The notes under the pieces are model-generated. The model did not search any database and had not been told where the DNA came from. It saw only the letters and a list, made by a program, of their open reading frames with translations. DNA of 55,660 nt from an uncultured Clostridium sp. (lineage in GTDB: Bacteria; Cyanobacteriota; Vampirovibrionia; Gastranaerophilales; Gastranaerophilaceae). Location of the stretch: NCBI GenBank assembly GCA_905212085.1, contig CAJMDF010000007.1, forward strand, positions 1 through 55,660, written 5' to 3'. Positions 36,130 to 44,986 of this stretch are shown here, piece after piece; the stretch's first letter is position 1, and every line of letters starts with the position of its first letter. The translations under genes and the position numbers were made by a program.

Positions 36130-37974
36130 TTATTCTACTGTTACTGATTTTGCTAAATTTCGAGGCTGATCAACATCTTTTCCTAAAAACTCTGCAATGT
36201 AATAAGCTATTAATTGCAAAGGAATCATAGCAATAATTGGCGAGAACAGTTCTTGAACATCAGGAACATAGATTATATGTTCAAACAAATCTTTTAATTT
36301 TTCATCTTTTGAATTAGTCAAAGCAATCATTCTTGCATTTCTAGCCTTAGCTTCTTCACTGTTTGAAAGAAGTTTTTCATAAACAGAACCGTTCATCAAA
36401 ATTGACAACACAGGCATAGTCTCATCCAACATTGCAATAGGACCGTGTTTTAACTCTCCTGCAGGATATCCTGTTGCGTTAATATAGCTAATTTCTTTAA
36501 GTTTCAATGCACCTTCTAGAGCTGTTGGGTAATTTATTCCTCTAGCAATATAAATAAAATCTTTTGTATTTGCATAAGCTCTTGCAACTGTTTGAATATT
36601 TTCTTTATGCGCAAGAATTTGTTCTATTTTTTGAGGTAGAAGCATTAATTCTGCTTTTAATGAAGTTAATGTAGATGCTGCAATACTATCTTTAATTTCA
36701 GCCATATACAATGACAATAAATAAAATGCCATAAGCTGAGCAATATAAGATTTTGTAGCAGCTACAGACACTTCAATACCAGCATTTACTGGAATTAAGC
36801 TATCTGCTTCTCTTGCCATAGCACTATCAGGTCTGTTTGTAATAATCAAAATATGTGACCCTTTTGCTTTAGCCTGTTTAATAGCAGTCAAAGTATCAGC
36901 AGTTTCTCCTGATTGAGAAACACCAATCACTAATGTTCTTTCATTTGTTACTGTTTTTCTGTAAATATATTCACTTGATGCTTCTACATCAACTGCAATT
37001 CCACAGAAACTTTCTATTAAATATTTTCCAATCATAGCAGCATGTAATGAAGTTCCGCATGCTATAATTTGAATTCTATCAAGATTTTTTAGAGTATCTT
37101 TATTCAATTTTACTTCATTTAATACAATATTTTCATCAGGAGCATGTAAACGTCCGACTAAAATATTTCTAATTACATCAGGCTGTTCATGGATTTCTTT
37201 GAGCATAAAATGTTTATATCCCATTTTGCTCAATGCAACAGGTTCCCAAGGTAAAACTTCGATTTTTGGATTAACCTTATTACCTTCGCCGTCAATTAAT
37301 TCCATATTGTCAGGTGTTAATGTTGCAATTTGGTTATCTTCCAAATATACAGCCTTATTTGTATGTTTAATAATTGCAGGGACATCAGATGCTGCAAAAT
37401 ATTCACCTTCACCTATTCCAACTAATAGTGGAGCATTTCTTTTTGTAATAACTAATGTATTTTTACAATCATTATGCATTACACATAGAGCATAAGCGCC
37501 TTCAATTTCTTCAGAAGCTAATCTTACAGCTTCAGTCAAATCTTTACATTCTGCGTATTTTCTTGCAACTAAATGAGCTACAGCTTCAGTATCTGTTTGA
37601 GAGCGGAATACACAACCATCTTTTGACAATTCTTCTCTTAATTCTTTATAATTCTCAATAATACCATTGTGAACAACAACTAAATTTCCACAATTACAAG
37701 TATGGGGGTGTGCATTCAATAATGTAGGAGCACCATGAGTAGCCCATCTTATATGACCAATACCCATTGTTGATTGAGAATATTCTTTTTCATGCCCTGT
37801 CAATTCATCTCTTAAATTTTGTAATTTACCAATAGCTTTATATACTTTAATTTCACTATCGCACATGACTGCAATACCTGATGAATCATATCCTCTGTAT
37901 TCCAATTGCTCTAATCCGTCCAATAATATATTTACAACAGATTTATTACCTACATATCCTACTATTCCGCACAT
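36130..37974 (-). CDS. glmS: Glutamine-fructose-6-phosphate aminotransferase
   Basis: First step of hexosamine synthesis, feeding GlmU. The Met1-Cys2 start ('MCGIVGYVG') exposes the catalytic Cys of the glutaminase domain. 'EYRGYDSSG' and 'GHIRWATHG' follow, and the C-terminal half has two SIS domains ('GVSQSGETADTL', 'GELKHGPIAMLDE') and ends 'NLAKSVTVE' as in the family. The 614 length fits. GGAGAGCAAAAT precedes the ATG. No glmS ribozyme was noticed in the ~160 nt upstream. Confidence 0.96.
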   Translation of the reverse strand: MCGIVGYVGNKSVVNILLDGLEQLEYRGYDSSGIAVMCDSEIKVYKAIGKLQNLRDELTGHEKEYSQSTMGIGHIRWATHGAPTLLNAHPHTCNCGNLVVVHNGIIENYKELREELSKDGCVFRSQTDTEAVAHLVARKYAECKDLTEAVRLASEEIEGAYALCVMHNDCKNTLVITKRNAPLLVGIGEGEYFAASDVPAIIKHTNKAVYLEDNQIATLTPDNMELIDGEGNKVNPKIEVLPWEPVALSKMGYKHFMLKEIHEQPDVIRNILVGRLHAPDENIVLNEVKLNKDTLKNLDRIQIIACGTSLHAAMIGKYLIESFCGIAVDVEASSEYIYRKTVTNERTLVIGVSQSGETADTLTAIKQAKAKGSHILIITNRPDSAMAREADSLIPVNAGIEVSVAATKSYIAQLMAFYLLSLYMAEIKDSIAASTLTSLKAELMLLPQKIEQILAHKENIQTVARAYANTKDFIYIARGINYPTALEGALKLKEISYINATGYPAGELKHGPIAMLDETMPVLSILMNGSVYEKLLSNSEEAKARNARMIALTNSKDEKLKDLFEHIIYVPDVQELFSPIIAMIPLQLIAYYIAEFLGKDVDQPRNLAKSVTVE

Positions 37975-38135
37975 ATTTTGCTCTCCAATAAACTAAATAC
38001 TGTACTTAAGATTATATCATTGAAAAAAGTAAAATAAAATATCCTTATAAAAGTTTTACATTATCTTGATAATACAAAAGTCTTATAGTAACATAATCTC
38101 GGAATATAGAATGAATACTAGTAAGAGGGGTAATT

Positions 38136-38846
38136 ATGAAAAAGATTTTAGTACTGCTTGGAGTGTTATTAATAGGCAGTTGTTCTTTCGCAGAAGAAAT
38201 ACTTGTAATCAAAAATGTTAATATGAGTAATTTCTGGCGAAAAAAAGGAATTGATGAAGAAAAAGTACTTCAAGTCGGGCAAAGAATAATGATAAGTAAT
38301 AGAATTCCTAAAAGAGTACCGATTTTTGTAGATAGCGAAAAAAAAACAATTAACGCAACTTCTAACAGATATGATAAAAGAGTAACAATTTATGCAGGAA
38401 TGTTTTTATATATGGATAACGATGATGAATTAGCTTACGTTTTATCTCATGAAATAGCACATTCTGTCGAAGCATACGGTGGTATGATTAAATACTTGGC
38501 AATAAATGCTAACTCTAAAAAATATGAGCAAAAAGCCGATTTAAACGGCATTGATTACATGGTAAAGGCAGGATATGACCCTATCGCTGCAATTACAATG
38601 GGGAATAAAATATTCGGAGAACCTGTTTGGGATTGGGGATTTACATACACTCACCCAAAAGGATCTAAAAGACTTATGGATATGTACAAATACATCTACG
38701 TTAAATATCCGCAATACCTAAACTCACCATATACACAAACAGCATCATATAAAAACTTTACATATTCTATGAACAAAGAAATTAAAGAATTTCAACAAAA
38801 ACAAAAAAGACGTCAATTAAAACAACAAGAAAACGGAGATTTGTAA
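38136..38846 (+). CDS. M48-family metalloprotease, exported
   Basis: A 236-residue protein with a signal peptide ('KKILVLLGVLLIGSCSFA'). The 'IGSC' part could serve as a lipobox, but signal peptidase I cleavage after 'SFA' is equally plausible. The zinc site is 'LSHEIAHSVE' (HExxH) with the third-ligand motif 'YEQKADLNGIDYM' (ExxAD), both typical of M48 peptidases such as BepA/LoiP-like periplasmic quality-control proteases. 'YTHPKGSKRL' is the conserved substrate-side His region. A ribosome-binding site (AGAGGGGTAATT) precedes the ATG. It contains an A9 run (38338-38346) read in frame. The next gene starts 1 nt after its stop. Confidence 0.85.
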   Translation: MKKILVLLGVLLIGSCSFAEEILVIKNVNMSNFWRKKGIDEEKVLQVGQRIMISNRIPKRVPIFVDSEKKTINATSNRYDKRVTIYAGMFLYMDNDDELAYVLSHEIAHSVEAYGGMIKYLAINANSKKYEQKADLNGIDYMVKAGYDPIAAITMGNKIFGEPVWDWGFTYTHPKGSKRLMDMYKYIYVKYPQYLNSPYTQTASYKNFTYSMNKEIKEFQQKQKRRQLKQQENGDL

Positions 38847-38847
38847 T

Positions 38848-39678
38848 ATGTTGAAAAAATTACTATTAATTTGTATTTTACTGACAGGTATTTCATATGC
38901 CGAAGAAGTTCCAATTACAATCACTCCCGTAAAAAAGATTTCTACAGCTGATAAGACTTTACAAGAAGGCAGTATTGTAGAATTTAAAAATATCCAAAAT
39001 GATGAAATAATTACAGGAATGATAAAAGAATTAACTCCTAACGGATTTGCAGGGGAACAAGCATCAATTTTAATTAGTGACTTTAAATATAAAAACTCTG
39101 ACAAAAAACTAAACGGAGAAGTTTTAATAAAAGGCGGAGAACATAAAAAATACCAAGATCTTGCAGATAGCGGAATTGCTCCTGTCATTGGAATAATAAG
39201 AGGCGGAGAAGTAATTTTAAAACCTGAAAAAACAAAAATTACAGTATTTTTCAGTGATTACATAAATTCAGAAAACACTCCCATTAAAATAAAACCTGCT
39301 CAAAAAATTTCAACTTGTTATGATGAAATTGAAGTTGGCGACAAAATTAAATTCTCTGCAGTAAAAGATGTTTATAAAAATGGAAAACTGTACATAAAAA
39401 AAGATACACCAATTTATGGCACAGTAGATTACATTAGCGACAATGGATGGTCATATGACAACGCTCAAATAGATTTCAAAAAGTTCAAAACCAAAACTGT
39501 TGACGGAAATATCATATCTTTTACAAGTCCTTTATCTATCAACGGATTTGATATCTTAAAATATAAAGGGAAAAGAGTTGCACAGTTTTTTAATTACTGC
39601 GGAGTAGCTTTTAGAGGCAAAGAAGTTGAGATTATTCCTCAAAAAGATAATATGGAATTCAATCTCTGGTTAAGGTAA
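38848..39678 (+). CDS. Exported protein of unknown function with an internal duplication
   Basis: A 276-residue protein with a signal peptide ('KKLLLICILLTGISYA'). Two halves begin alike: 'VPITITPVKKISTADKTLQ' soon after the signal and 'TPIKIKPAQKISTCYDEIE' about 120 residues later. Each is followed by a beta-rich stretch with 'G' turns ('EGSIVEFKNI' / 'VGDKIKFSAV'). This looks like a tandem-duplicated small beta domain in the periplasm. It is placed directly behind the M48 protease, almost certainly in one operon. I know no family for it. Confidence 0.75.
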   Translation: MLKKLLLICILLTGISYAEEVPITITPVKKISTADKTLQEGSIVEFKNIQNDEIITGMIKELTPNGFAGEQASILISDFKYKNSDKKLNGEVLIKGGEHKKYQDLADSGIAPVIGIIRGGEVILKPEKTKITVFFSDYINSENTPIKIKPAQKISTCYDEIEVGDKIKFSAVKDVYKNGKLYIKKDTPIYGTVDYISDNGWSYDNAQIDFKKFKTKTVDGNIISFTSPLSINGFDILKYKGKRVAQFFNYCGVAFRGKEVEIIPQKDNMEFNLWLR

Positions 39679-40344
39679 AAATTCAGATAGTTTATCTAAA
39701 AATACTCTTGATGCATCTATAGCTACATTAATTGTATTTTGAGCGATTTCACCCCAACGATTTCTATTAATATCATTAGGGAATTCGGAATTTTTTGAAT
39801 AATTAACCACACTCATAAAAATATCATCAAAATCATCTGTTTTAAATTTAACAGGTGATTTTTTTGCATTATTTATCAGGAAATCCTCATTATCATAAAT
39901 ATAAGCTTCAAAATCATGATGCATATTTTGGTCTTTCCATTTTTGAAAAATATTGCCACGCTGTACATGAAGACCTACACTCATATCATCTAAGAAGTGT
40001 TTAGCTCTGCCTGCTTCTTCTACCATTTCACTAAATCGGTAATATTTAAAGGCCGCAAAAAATTTATCAATATGTTCGTTGTATTTTGCTCGAGCATTAT
40101 GTTGCCCATCGAAATCAAAAAAACTTTCTCGCTTTTTGAAAGAACTTTCTACTGGGTAATAAAAATGAGTATTTGAATGAAATCCCAATTCATCAAAATC
40201 AGGTTTTTCAACAGCATACTTCAAAATAGGAACATATTTTTGAAGTTTAGGGTATTCTTCATCAACTAATTTCTTTGCTATTTTACTATGGGTATATGTA
40301 TTTAAACCAAAACTTGGATTATTATCTGTTCTTTGAATTTTCAT
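39670..40344 (-). CDS. Zinc-dependent phospholipase C-like protein
   Basis: A 224-residue protein. The arrangement 'HFLDDMSVGLH' (H116, D120, H126) followed by 'HHDFE' (H142, E146) reproduces the zinc-ligand pattern HxxxDxxxxxH...HxxxE of bacterial zinc phospholipase C and alpha-toxin. 'THSKIAKKLV' near residue 19 corresponds to the N-terminal His region and 'GFHSNTHFYYP' to the loop before the second helix bundle. No signal peptide is present; instead the N-terminus reads 'MKIQRTDNNPSFG', sharing 'SFG' with the protein at 4224. It overlaps the end of the previous gene by 9 bp. Substrate (phospholipid or other phosphodiester) unknown. Confidence 0.7.
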   Translation of the reverse strand: MKIQRTDNNPSFGLNTYTHSKIAKKLVDEEYPKLQKYVPILKYAVEKPDFDELGFHSNTHFYYPVESSFKKRESFFDFDGQHNARAKYNEHIDKFFAAFKYYRFSEMVEEAGRAKHFLDDMSVGLHVQRGNIFQKWKDQNMHHDFEAYIYDNEDFLINNAKKSPVKFKTDDFDDIFMSVVNYSKNSEFPNDINRNRWGEIAQNTINVAIDASRVFLDKLSEFLP

Positions 40345-40360
40345 ATATTAATTTTATATC

Positions 40361-40396
40361 AAAAAAAGAGTGTATTAAAATAATACACTCTTTTTT
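40361..40396 (-). terminator. Terminator after clpB
   Basis: Minus-strand GAGTGTATTA-TTT-TAATACACTC followed by seven Ts, 16 nt after the clpB stop and before the PLC-like gene start. Confidence 0.82.
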
Positions 40397-40411
40397 AAGA
40401 AATATTAATTA

Positions 40412-43006
40412 TTATTTTTTAAAAACTATTTCATCATTTTCAACATCAATAATTACTTTATCTCCTCGAATAAATTTCTGAGCAAGAATTTGTTTTGATA
40501 ACGGATTTTCAATTAATTGTCTAATAACCCTTTTCAAAGGTCTTGCTCCGTATACTGGATTAAACCCTCTTGTTGCAAGAAATTCTTTAGCATCCGGAGT
40601 AATTTCAAAATCAATTTCCTGATCTTTCAACAATCTTCTTAAATAATCCATTTGAATATCCACAATTTTTGTCAAATCTTGCATATTCAAAGCTCTAAAG
40701 AAAATGGTCTCATCAATTCTGTTTAAGAATTCAGGTTTAAATCTGCTTCTCAAAACTTCTAAGACTTTTTCCTTAGTGTCCTCAAAGTTATTAGCTGAAC
40801 CTAAAGAATTCAACGTATCTTCAAGAATTATGTCACTTCCGATATTTGAAGTCATAATTATCAAAGTATTTTTAAAATCAACAGTTCTGCCTTTTGAATC
40901 AGTCAATCGACCATCATCAAATATTTGAAGCATTATATTAAATACATCCGGATGAGCCTTTTCAATTTCATCAAAAAGCACTACTGAATAAGGTTTTCTT
41001 CTGACAGCTTCTGTCAATTGTCCGCCTTCATCATATCCAACATATCCCGGAGGAGCTCCTACCAATCTTGATACGTTATGTTTTTCCATATATTCAGACA
41101 TATCAATACGAATTAGAGCATCTTCATCATTAAACATAAATTCTGCCAATGATTTTGCAAGTTCAGTCTTACCAACACCTGTAGGTCCTAAGAACAAGAA
41201 AGTTCCGATTGGACGTTTTGGATCTTTCAAACCAGAACGTGCACGACGGATAGCATCAGATACTGTATCCACAGCTTCCTCTTGCCCAACTAAACGTTTA
41301 TGCAAAATATCTTCCATATTCAAAAGTTTTTGTTTTTCACTTTCAACAAGCTTAGTTACAGGAATACCAGTCCATTTACTTACAACATTTGCAATATCAT
41401 CCTCATCAATTTCTTCTTTTAACAATTTATTATCTGTTTTTTCTTTGTTTTGAACAGCCTTCAATTGTTTTTCCAATTCAAGAAGTTTGCCATATTTAAG
41501 TTCTGCAGCTGTTTGCAAATCAGTATTGCGTTCAGCTTCTTCTATTTTATTTTTAACTTTTTCGATTTCTTCTTTGATACCTGCTTCACCTGTAATAGAA
41601 GCCTTTTCTTGTTCCCATTGAGCTTTAAGTTTAGAAATTTTACCTTCTAAATCATTAATTTGTTTTGTTAAAACTTCAACTTTTGCTTTTGCATCATCGT
41701 CATCTTCTTTTTTCAATGCTTCTCGTTCAATCTCAAATTGAATTTTTTGACGCATCATTTTATCAATTTCTTCAGGCATAGAATCAATTTCAATACGCAA
41801 AGAAGATGCAGCTTCATCGATCAAATCAATAGCTTTATCCGGTAAGAATCTGTCTGTAATATATCTGTCAGATAACTTTGCAGCAGCAATCAATGCACTA
41901 TCTAAGATACGAATTCCATGGTGAACTTCATATTTTTCTTTCAATCCTCTTAAAATAGAAATAGTATCTTCAACTGAAGGTTCTCCTACTAATACCGGTT
42001 GAAATCTTCTTTCTAAGGCAGGGTCTTTTTCTATATATTTTCTATATTCATTAACTGTTGTAGCACCAATAGTTCTCAATACTCCACGAGCAAGCATAGG
42101 TTTTAACAAGTTTCCTGCATCCATAGACCCTTCGGTTGCTCCAGCTCCGACAACCGTATGCAATTCATCAATAAACATTACGATTTCACCGTTTGAGTCT
42201 TCAACTTCTTTCAATACAGCTTTCAATCGTTCCTCAAATTCACCTCTGAATTTTGCACCTGCAACCAATGCACCCATATCAAGAGATACTAATTTAACAT
42301 CTTTTAAACTTTCTGGGACATCTCCTCTGACAATACGTTGAGCTAGACCTTCAACTATTGCTGTTTTACCGACACCAGGCTCACCTATCAATACAGGGTT
42401 ATTTTTTGTTCTTCTATTCAATACCTGAATTATACGTCTAACTTCTTCATCTCGACCAATTACAGGATCAAGTTTGCCCTTTCTTGCAAGCGCTGTCAAA
42501 TCAGTTGAGAATTTTTCTAATGCTTTCATATTTTCTTCTGCATTTTTATTATCCACTTTTTTATTACCTCTAATTTTTTTCATTACATTTAAGACTTTAT
42601 TAGTATCAACACTATAATTTCTTAATAACAATTGAATAGGACTGTTATCTAGTTTAGTCATTGCTAATAAAATAGATTCTGCACTGATATATTCATCTTT
42701 AAATTCCTCTGCAGTCTGACCTGCAATATCTAAAAGCTGATATGTCTTAGCAGATAAAAATACCTGACCGGAAGGTGGACCTGATATTGTAGGAAATGAA
42801 TTAACTACAGATACAATCTTATCAATAAAACCTTGATTTAATAATTTTAATTCGGTTAAATAATCCTTAATCGCACCACTATCTTTTATCATTGCAAGCA
42901 TAATATGCTCAGGCTGCATCTCTGAATTTCTATGTTCCTGCATAATTGCGCCGGCAGAATTCAAAAGTTCCTGAGAATAATTAGTAAACTTTTCAAAATT
43001 TGGCAT
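40412..43006 (-). CDS. clpB: Protein-disaggregating chaperone ClpB
   Basis: Hexameric AAA+ disaggregase acting with DnaK. N-terminal Clp repeats, first AAA with 'GEPGVGKTAIVEGLAQRI', a coiled-coil middle domain (residues ~400-530, Lys/Glu-rich), second AAA with 'GPTGVGKTELAKSLAEF' and 'VLFDEIEKAHPDVFNIMLQI', and the C-terminal 'RPLKRVIRQLIENPL'. 864 residues from the ATG at 43006, which is nine bases after AAAGGAG; an upstream in-frame TTG at 43015 abuts that site and is rejected. No sigma-32 or CIRCE element was noticed upstream. Confidence 0.96.
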   Translation of the reverse strand: MPNFEKFTNYSQELLNSAGAIMQEHRNSEMQPEHIMLAMIKDSGAIKDYLTELKLLNQGFIDKIVSVVNSFPTISGPPSGQVFLSAKTYQLLDIAGQTAEEFKDEYISAESILLAMTKLDNSPIQLLLRNYSVDTNKVLNVMKKIRGNKKVDNKNAEENMKALEKFSTDLTALARKGKLDPVIGRDEEVRRIIQVLNRRTKNNPVLIGEPGVGKTAIVEGLAQRIVRGDVPESLKDVKLVSLDMGALVAGAKFRGEFEERLKAVLKEVEDSNGEIVMFIDELHTVVGAGATEGSMDAGNLLKPMLARGVLRTIGATTVNEYRKYIEKDPALERRFQPVLVGEPSVEDTISILRGLKEKYEVHHGIRILDSALIAAAKLSDRYITDRFLPDKAIDLIDEAASSLRIEIDSMPEEIDKMMRQKIQFEIEREALKKEDDDDAKAKVEVLTKQINDLEGKISKLKAQWEQEKASITGEAGIKEEIEKVKNKIEEAERNTDLQTAAELKYGKLLELEKQLKAVQNKEKTDNKLLKEEIDEDDIANVVSKWTGIPVTKLVESEKQKLLNMEDILHKRLVGQEEAVDTVSDAIRRARSGLKDPKRPIGTFLFLGPTGVGKTELAKSLAEFMFNDEDALIRIDMSEYMEKHNVSRLVGAPPGYVGYDEGGQLTEAVRRKPYSVVLFDEIEKAHPDVFNIMLQIFDDGRLTDSKGRTVDFKNTLIIMTSNIGSDIILEDTLNSLGSANNFEDTKEKVLEVLRSRFKPEFLNRIDETIFFRALNMQDLTKIVDIQMDYLRRLLKDQEIDFEITPDAKEFLATRGFNPVYGARPLKRVIRQLIENPLSKQILAQKFIRGDKVIIDVENDEIVFKK

Positions 43007-43105
43007 ACACGTCAACTCCTTTTACAAAAACTATTATAATTATATTTTAACGTTTAATTTCAAAAAATCATTGAAATTAATTTTTAATTAATTATTTAAT
43101 CCATA

Positions 43106-43134
43106 TTGACAAAATGAAAAAAATAATAAATAAT
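43106..43134 (+). promoter_or_regulatory. Promoter of prepilin 5
   Basis: TTGACA (43106-43111), 17-nt spacer, AATAAT (43129-43134), same as for prepilins 2 and 4. Confidence 0.7.
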
Positions 43135-43160
43135 ATAAACAAAAATATGGAGGTTGAAAA

Positions 43161-43807
43161 ATGTTTATTCAAGAAGCTTTGAGAGTGCCCCCCCCCCGCA
43201 AAACATAGATTACTCTAAGGGATTTACCCTAGCGGAGATTTTAATCACTTTAGGAATTATAGGTGTTATTGCTAGTTTAACTATAAATATAGTCGTTAAT
43301 TCTGCTAAAAATTTAGAATATAAAACCGCTTATAAAAAAGCATATTCAGACTTTTCTCAAGCGCTTGTAAGCTCTTTAAACAATGATGAAATAATTCCAA
43401 GAAATCAATCAAATGACGAAAATGCAACTAATTCAGAATGGTTAGCACTAAAAGGGAAATTCACTATTGTTCAAGAATGTACACCTAAAGAATTATATAA
43501 CTGTTGGGAAAAGGGGGACACATTTAATGGAATGCCAAATACAGGATATGGGAAAGCGTTTGTTGATAGTACAGGTCGTGTCTGGGCTCTTTATTTTTCC
43601 TCAGAAAATATTTATTTGGTAGACATAAATGGAGATAAAAAGCCAAATAAATTTGGAAAAGATAGATTTGTATTTTTTCTGGGAAACTCTAAAGGTAGAA
43701 TTAATAAAGGCCTAGCTACAAGAGTTATTCCTGCTAATGACCAATTAATACAAAACAATTGGTGCAATTATCCACCTTGCTATTATACATCTTGGCTTCT
43801 TAATTAA
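43161..43807 (+). CDS. Prepilin-like protein 5, leader and body separated by a C10 tract (out of frame by one)
   Basis: TGGAGG lies seven bases before the ATG at 43161. The leader 'MFIQEALRV' is identical to that of prepilin 4 at the DNA level. After ten Cs this frame stops at codon 16; with 11 Cs it reads 'PPPPQNIDYSKG|FTLAEILITLGIIGVIASL' and is open to 43807 (215 residues). Only 8 residues separate tract and prepilin site, and no start codon lies between, so the protein can be made only by crossing the tract (or from an ill-placed TTG at 43154). The body has 'DINGDKKPNKFGKDRF' and a divergent C-terminus rich in Asn, Tyr and Cys. Confidence 0.82.
43188..43197. repeat. C10 homopolymer in prepilin 5
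   Basis: Ten Cs on the coding strand, 27 nt after the ATG at 43161, followed by GCAAAAC. Confidence 0.9.
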
Positions 43808-43811
43808 ATAC

Positions 43812-44177
43812 TCATTTTTTTACATCAAAAGAAGTTAATAATGCAATCGGAATAAATCCTAAAGATATTCCGCCAAAATATAGTAAAGGAACTGCGATTA
43901 TCGTTAACAACACAGCCTTAAAGGAATTAAAAATACCTTTTGCATGAATTACTGATAATGCAATAATTACACCATAAAATATTGCCATCAAAGGACCATA
44001 TATCATACCTAATCTTGCACCATCTGAAAAAGTTTTTGCTTCAGGATGTAAAACTGCAATTATTATTCCGCAAATTAGACCAGCAATAATTGCCCCGAAA
44101 ATAGAATAAAATAAATAAAACCCAAATATTTCTATGCCTGTACGCTTTACAGATAAATCAAACAAATTTTTAAACAT
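43812..44177 (-). CDS. Small membrane protein of unknown function
   Basis: 121 residues with three or four hydrophobic segments: 'FYLFYSIFGAIIAGLICGI', 'LGMIYGPLMAIFYGVIIAL' and a long terminal one around 'LLTIIAVPLLYFGGISLGF'. No family recognised. It starts 13 nt after recO ends, on the same strand, and is convergent with prepilin 5 (4 nt apart). Confidence 0.7.
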   Translation of the reverse strand: MFKNLFDLSVKRTGIEIFGFYLFYSIFGAIIAGLICGIIIAVLHPEAKTFSDGARLGMIYGPLMAIFYGVIIALSVIHAKGIFNSFKAVLLTIIAVPLLYFGGISLGFIPIALLTSFDVKK

Positions 44178-44190
44178 AACTAAACGCTCC

Positions 44191-44952
44191 CTACTTGATT
44201 TCCTGTAAAATACTTATAGAATTAAACTTTTTAGAAGAATGAATATTAATATATTCTTTCAATAATTCAAAACATACACTGCAAACTTTTTCATTTGCTT
44301 TTTCATCATAATCCGTATTTGAATCAAAATCAGACTCAAGGCAATAGGTTAAAAAATCTCTTAACTTGTAATGCATAATATTATGAATATTATATTTTTC
44401 ATTACATTTTTCACAGACAATACCACCCATTTGTGAAGAAAAGAACATATTATGATCTTTAATAGCCTGACCACAGCAAAGACAAGTATCCAATTCTATT
44501 CCCAATCCTGAAATCAACATCATATTTAATTGAAACTTAATAACAGCAATCATTATTTCAACAATATCAGAAGCATTAGAAATTTTATCTAAAACTTTAT
44601 ACAATAAATCATAAACTTCATTAGAACAAGGATCGTCTTCAACCCCAAAGTTACTTACAACTTCAGAAACATACATAGAATAAAAAATTTTATCCATATT
44701 TTGACGAGTTTTTTGAAAAGTATTTAAAGCTTCAGCCTGACAAATTCTATCTAAATTTTTACCTTTATAAAGCATCAACTTATTAGCAACAAGTAAATCC
44801 ATTCTTGCGCCAAGCTTGCTTTTAGGCTTTTTTACTCCCTTTGCAACTCCTCTGATAAGCCCTTTATCTTTTGAATACATAACTATAATTTTATCAGCTT
44901 CACTTAAGTTATAAGCTTTTAGATTAATTGCATCAGTTACAAAATTGTTCAT
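44191..44952 (-). CDS. recO: DNA repair protein RecO
   Basis: Loads RecA with RecR (6171-6767). N-terminal OB-fold ('DAINLKAYNLSEADKIIVMYSKDKG' region with 'GVKKPKSKLGARMDLL'), helical middle, and the zinc finger 'CLCCGQ...GGIVCEKC'. The 253-residue length is typical. It starts 34 nt downstream of pilT on the same strand and is probably cotranscribed with it; the ribosome-binding site is weak. Confidence 0.9.
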   Translation of the reverse strand: MNNFVTDAINLKAYNLSEADKIIVMYSKDKGLIRGVAKGVKKPKSKLGARMDLLVANKLMLYKGKNLDRICQAEALNTFQKTRQNMDKIFYSMYVSEVVSNFGVEDDPCSNEVYDLLYKVLDKISNASDIVEIMIAVIKFQLNMMLISGLGIELDTCLCCGQAIKDHNMFFSSQMGGIVCEKCNEKYNIHNIMHYKLRDFLTYCLESDFDSNTDYDEKANEKVCSVCFELLKEYINIHSSKKFNSISILQEIK

Positions 44953-44986
44953 ACAACTATCTCTATAATTCTATTGTAAAATTTAA

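Noticed and set aside
37975..38135. glmS ribozyme upstream of glmS.
   Set aside because: The ~160-nt gap shared with the M48 gene is AT-rich and shows none of the conserved ribozyme core that I would expect.
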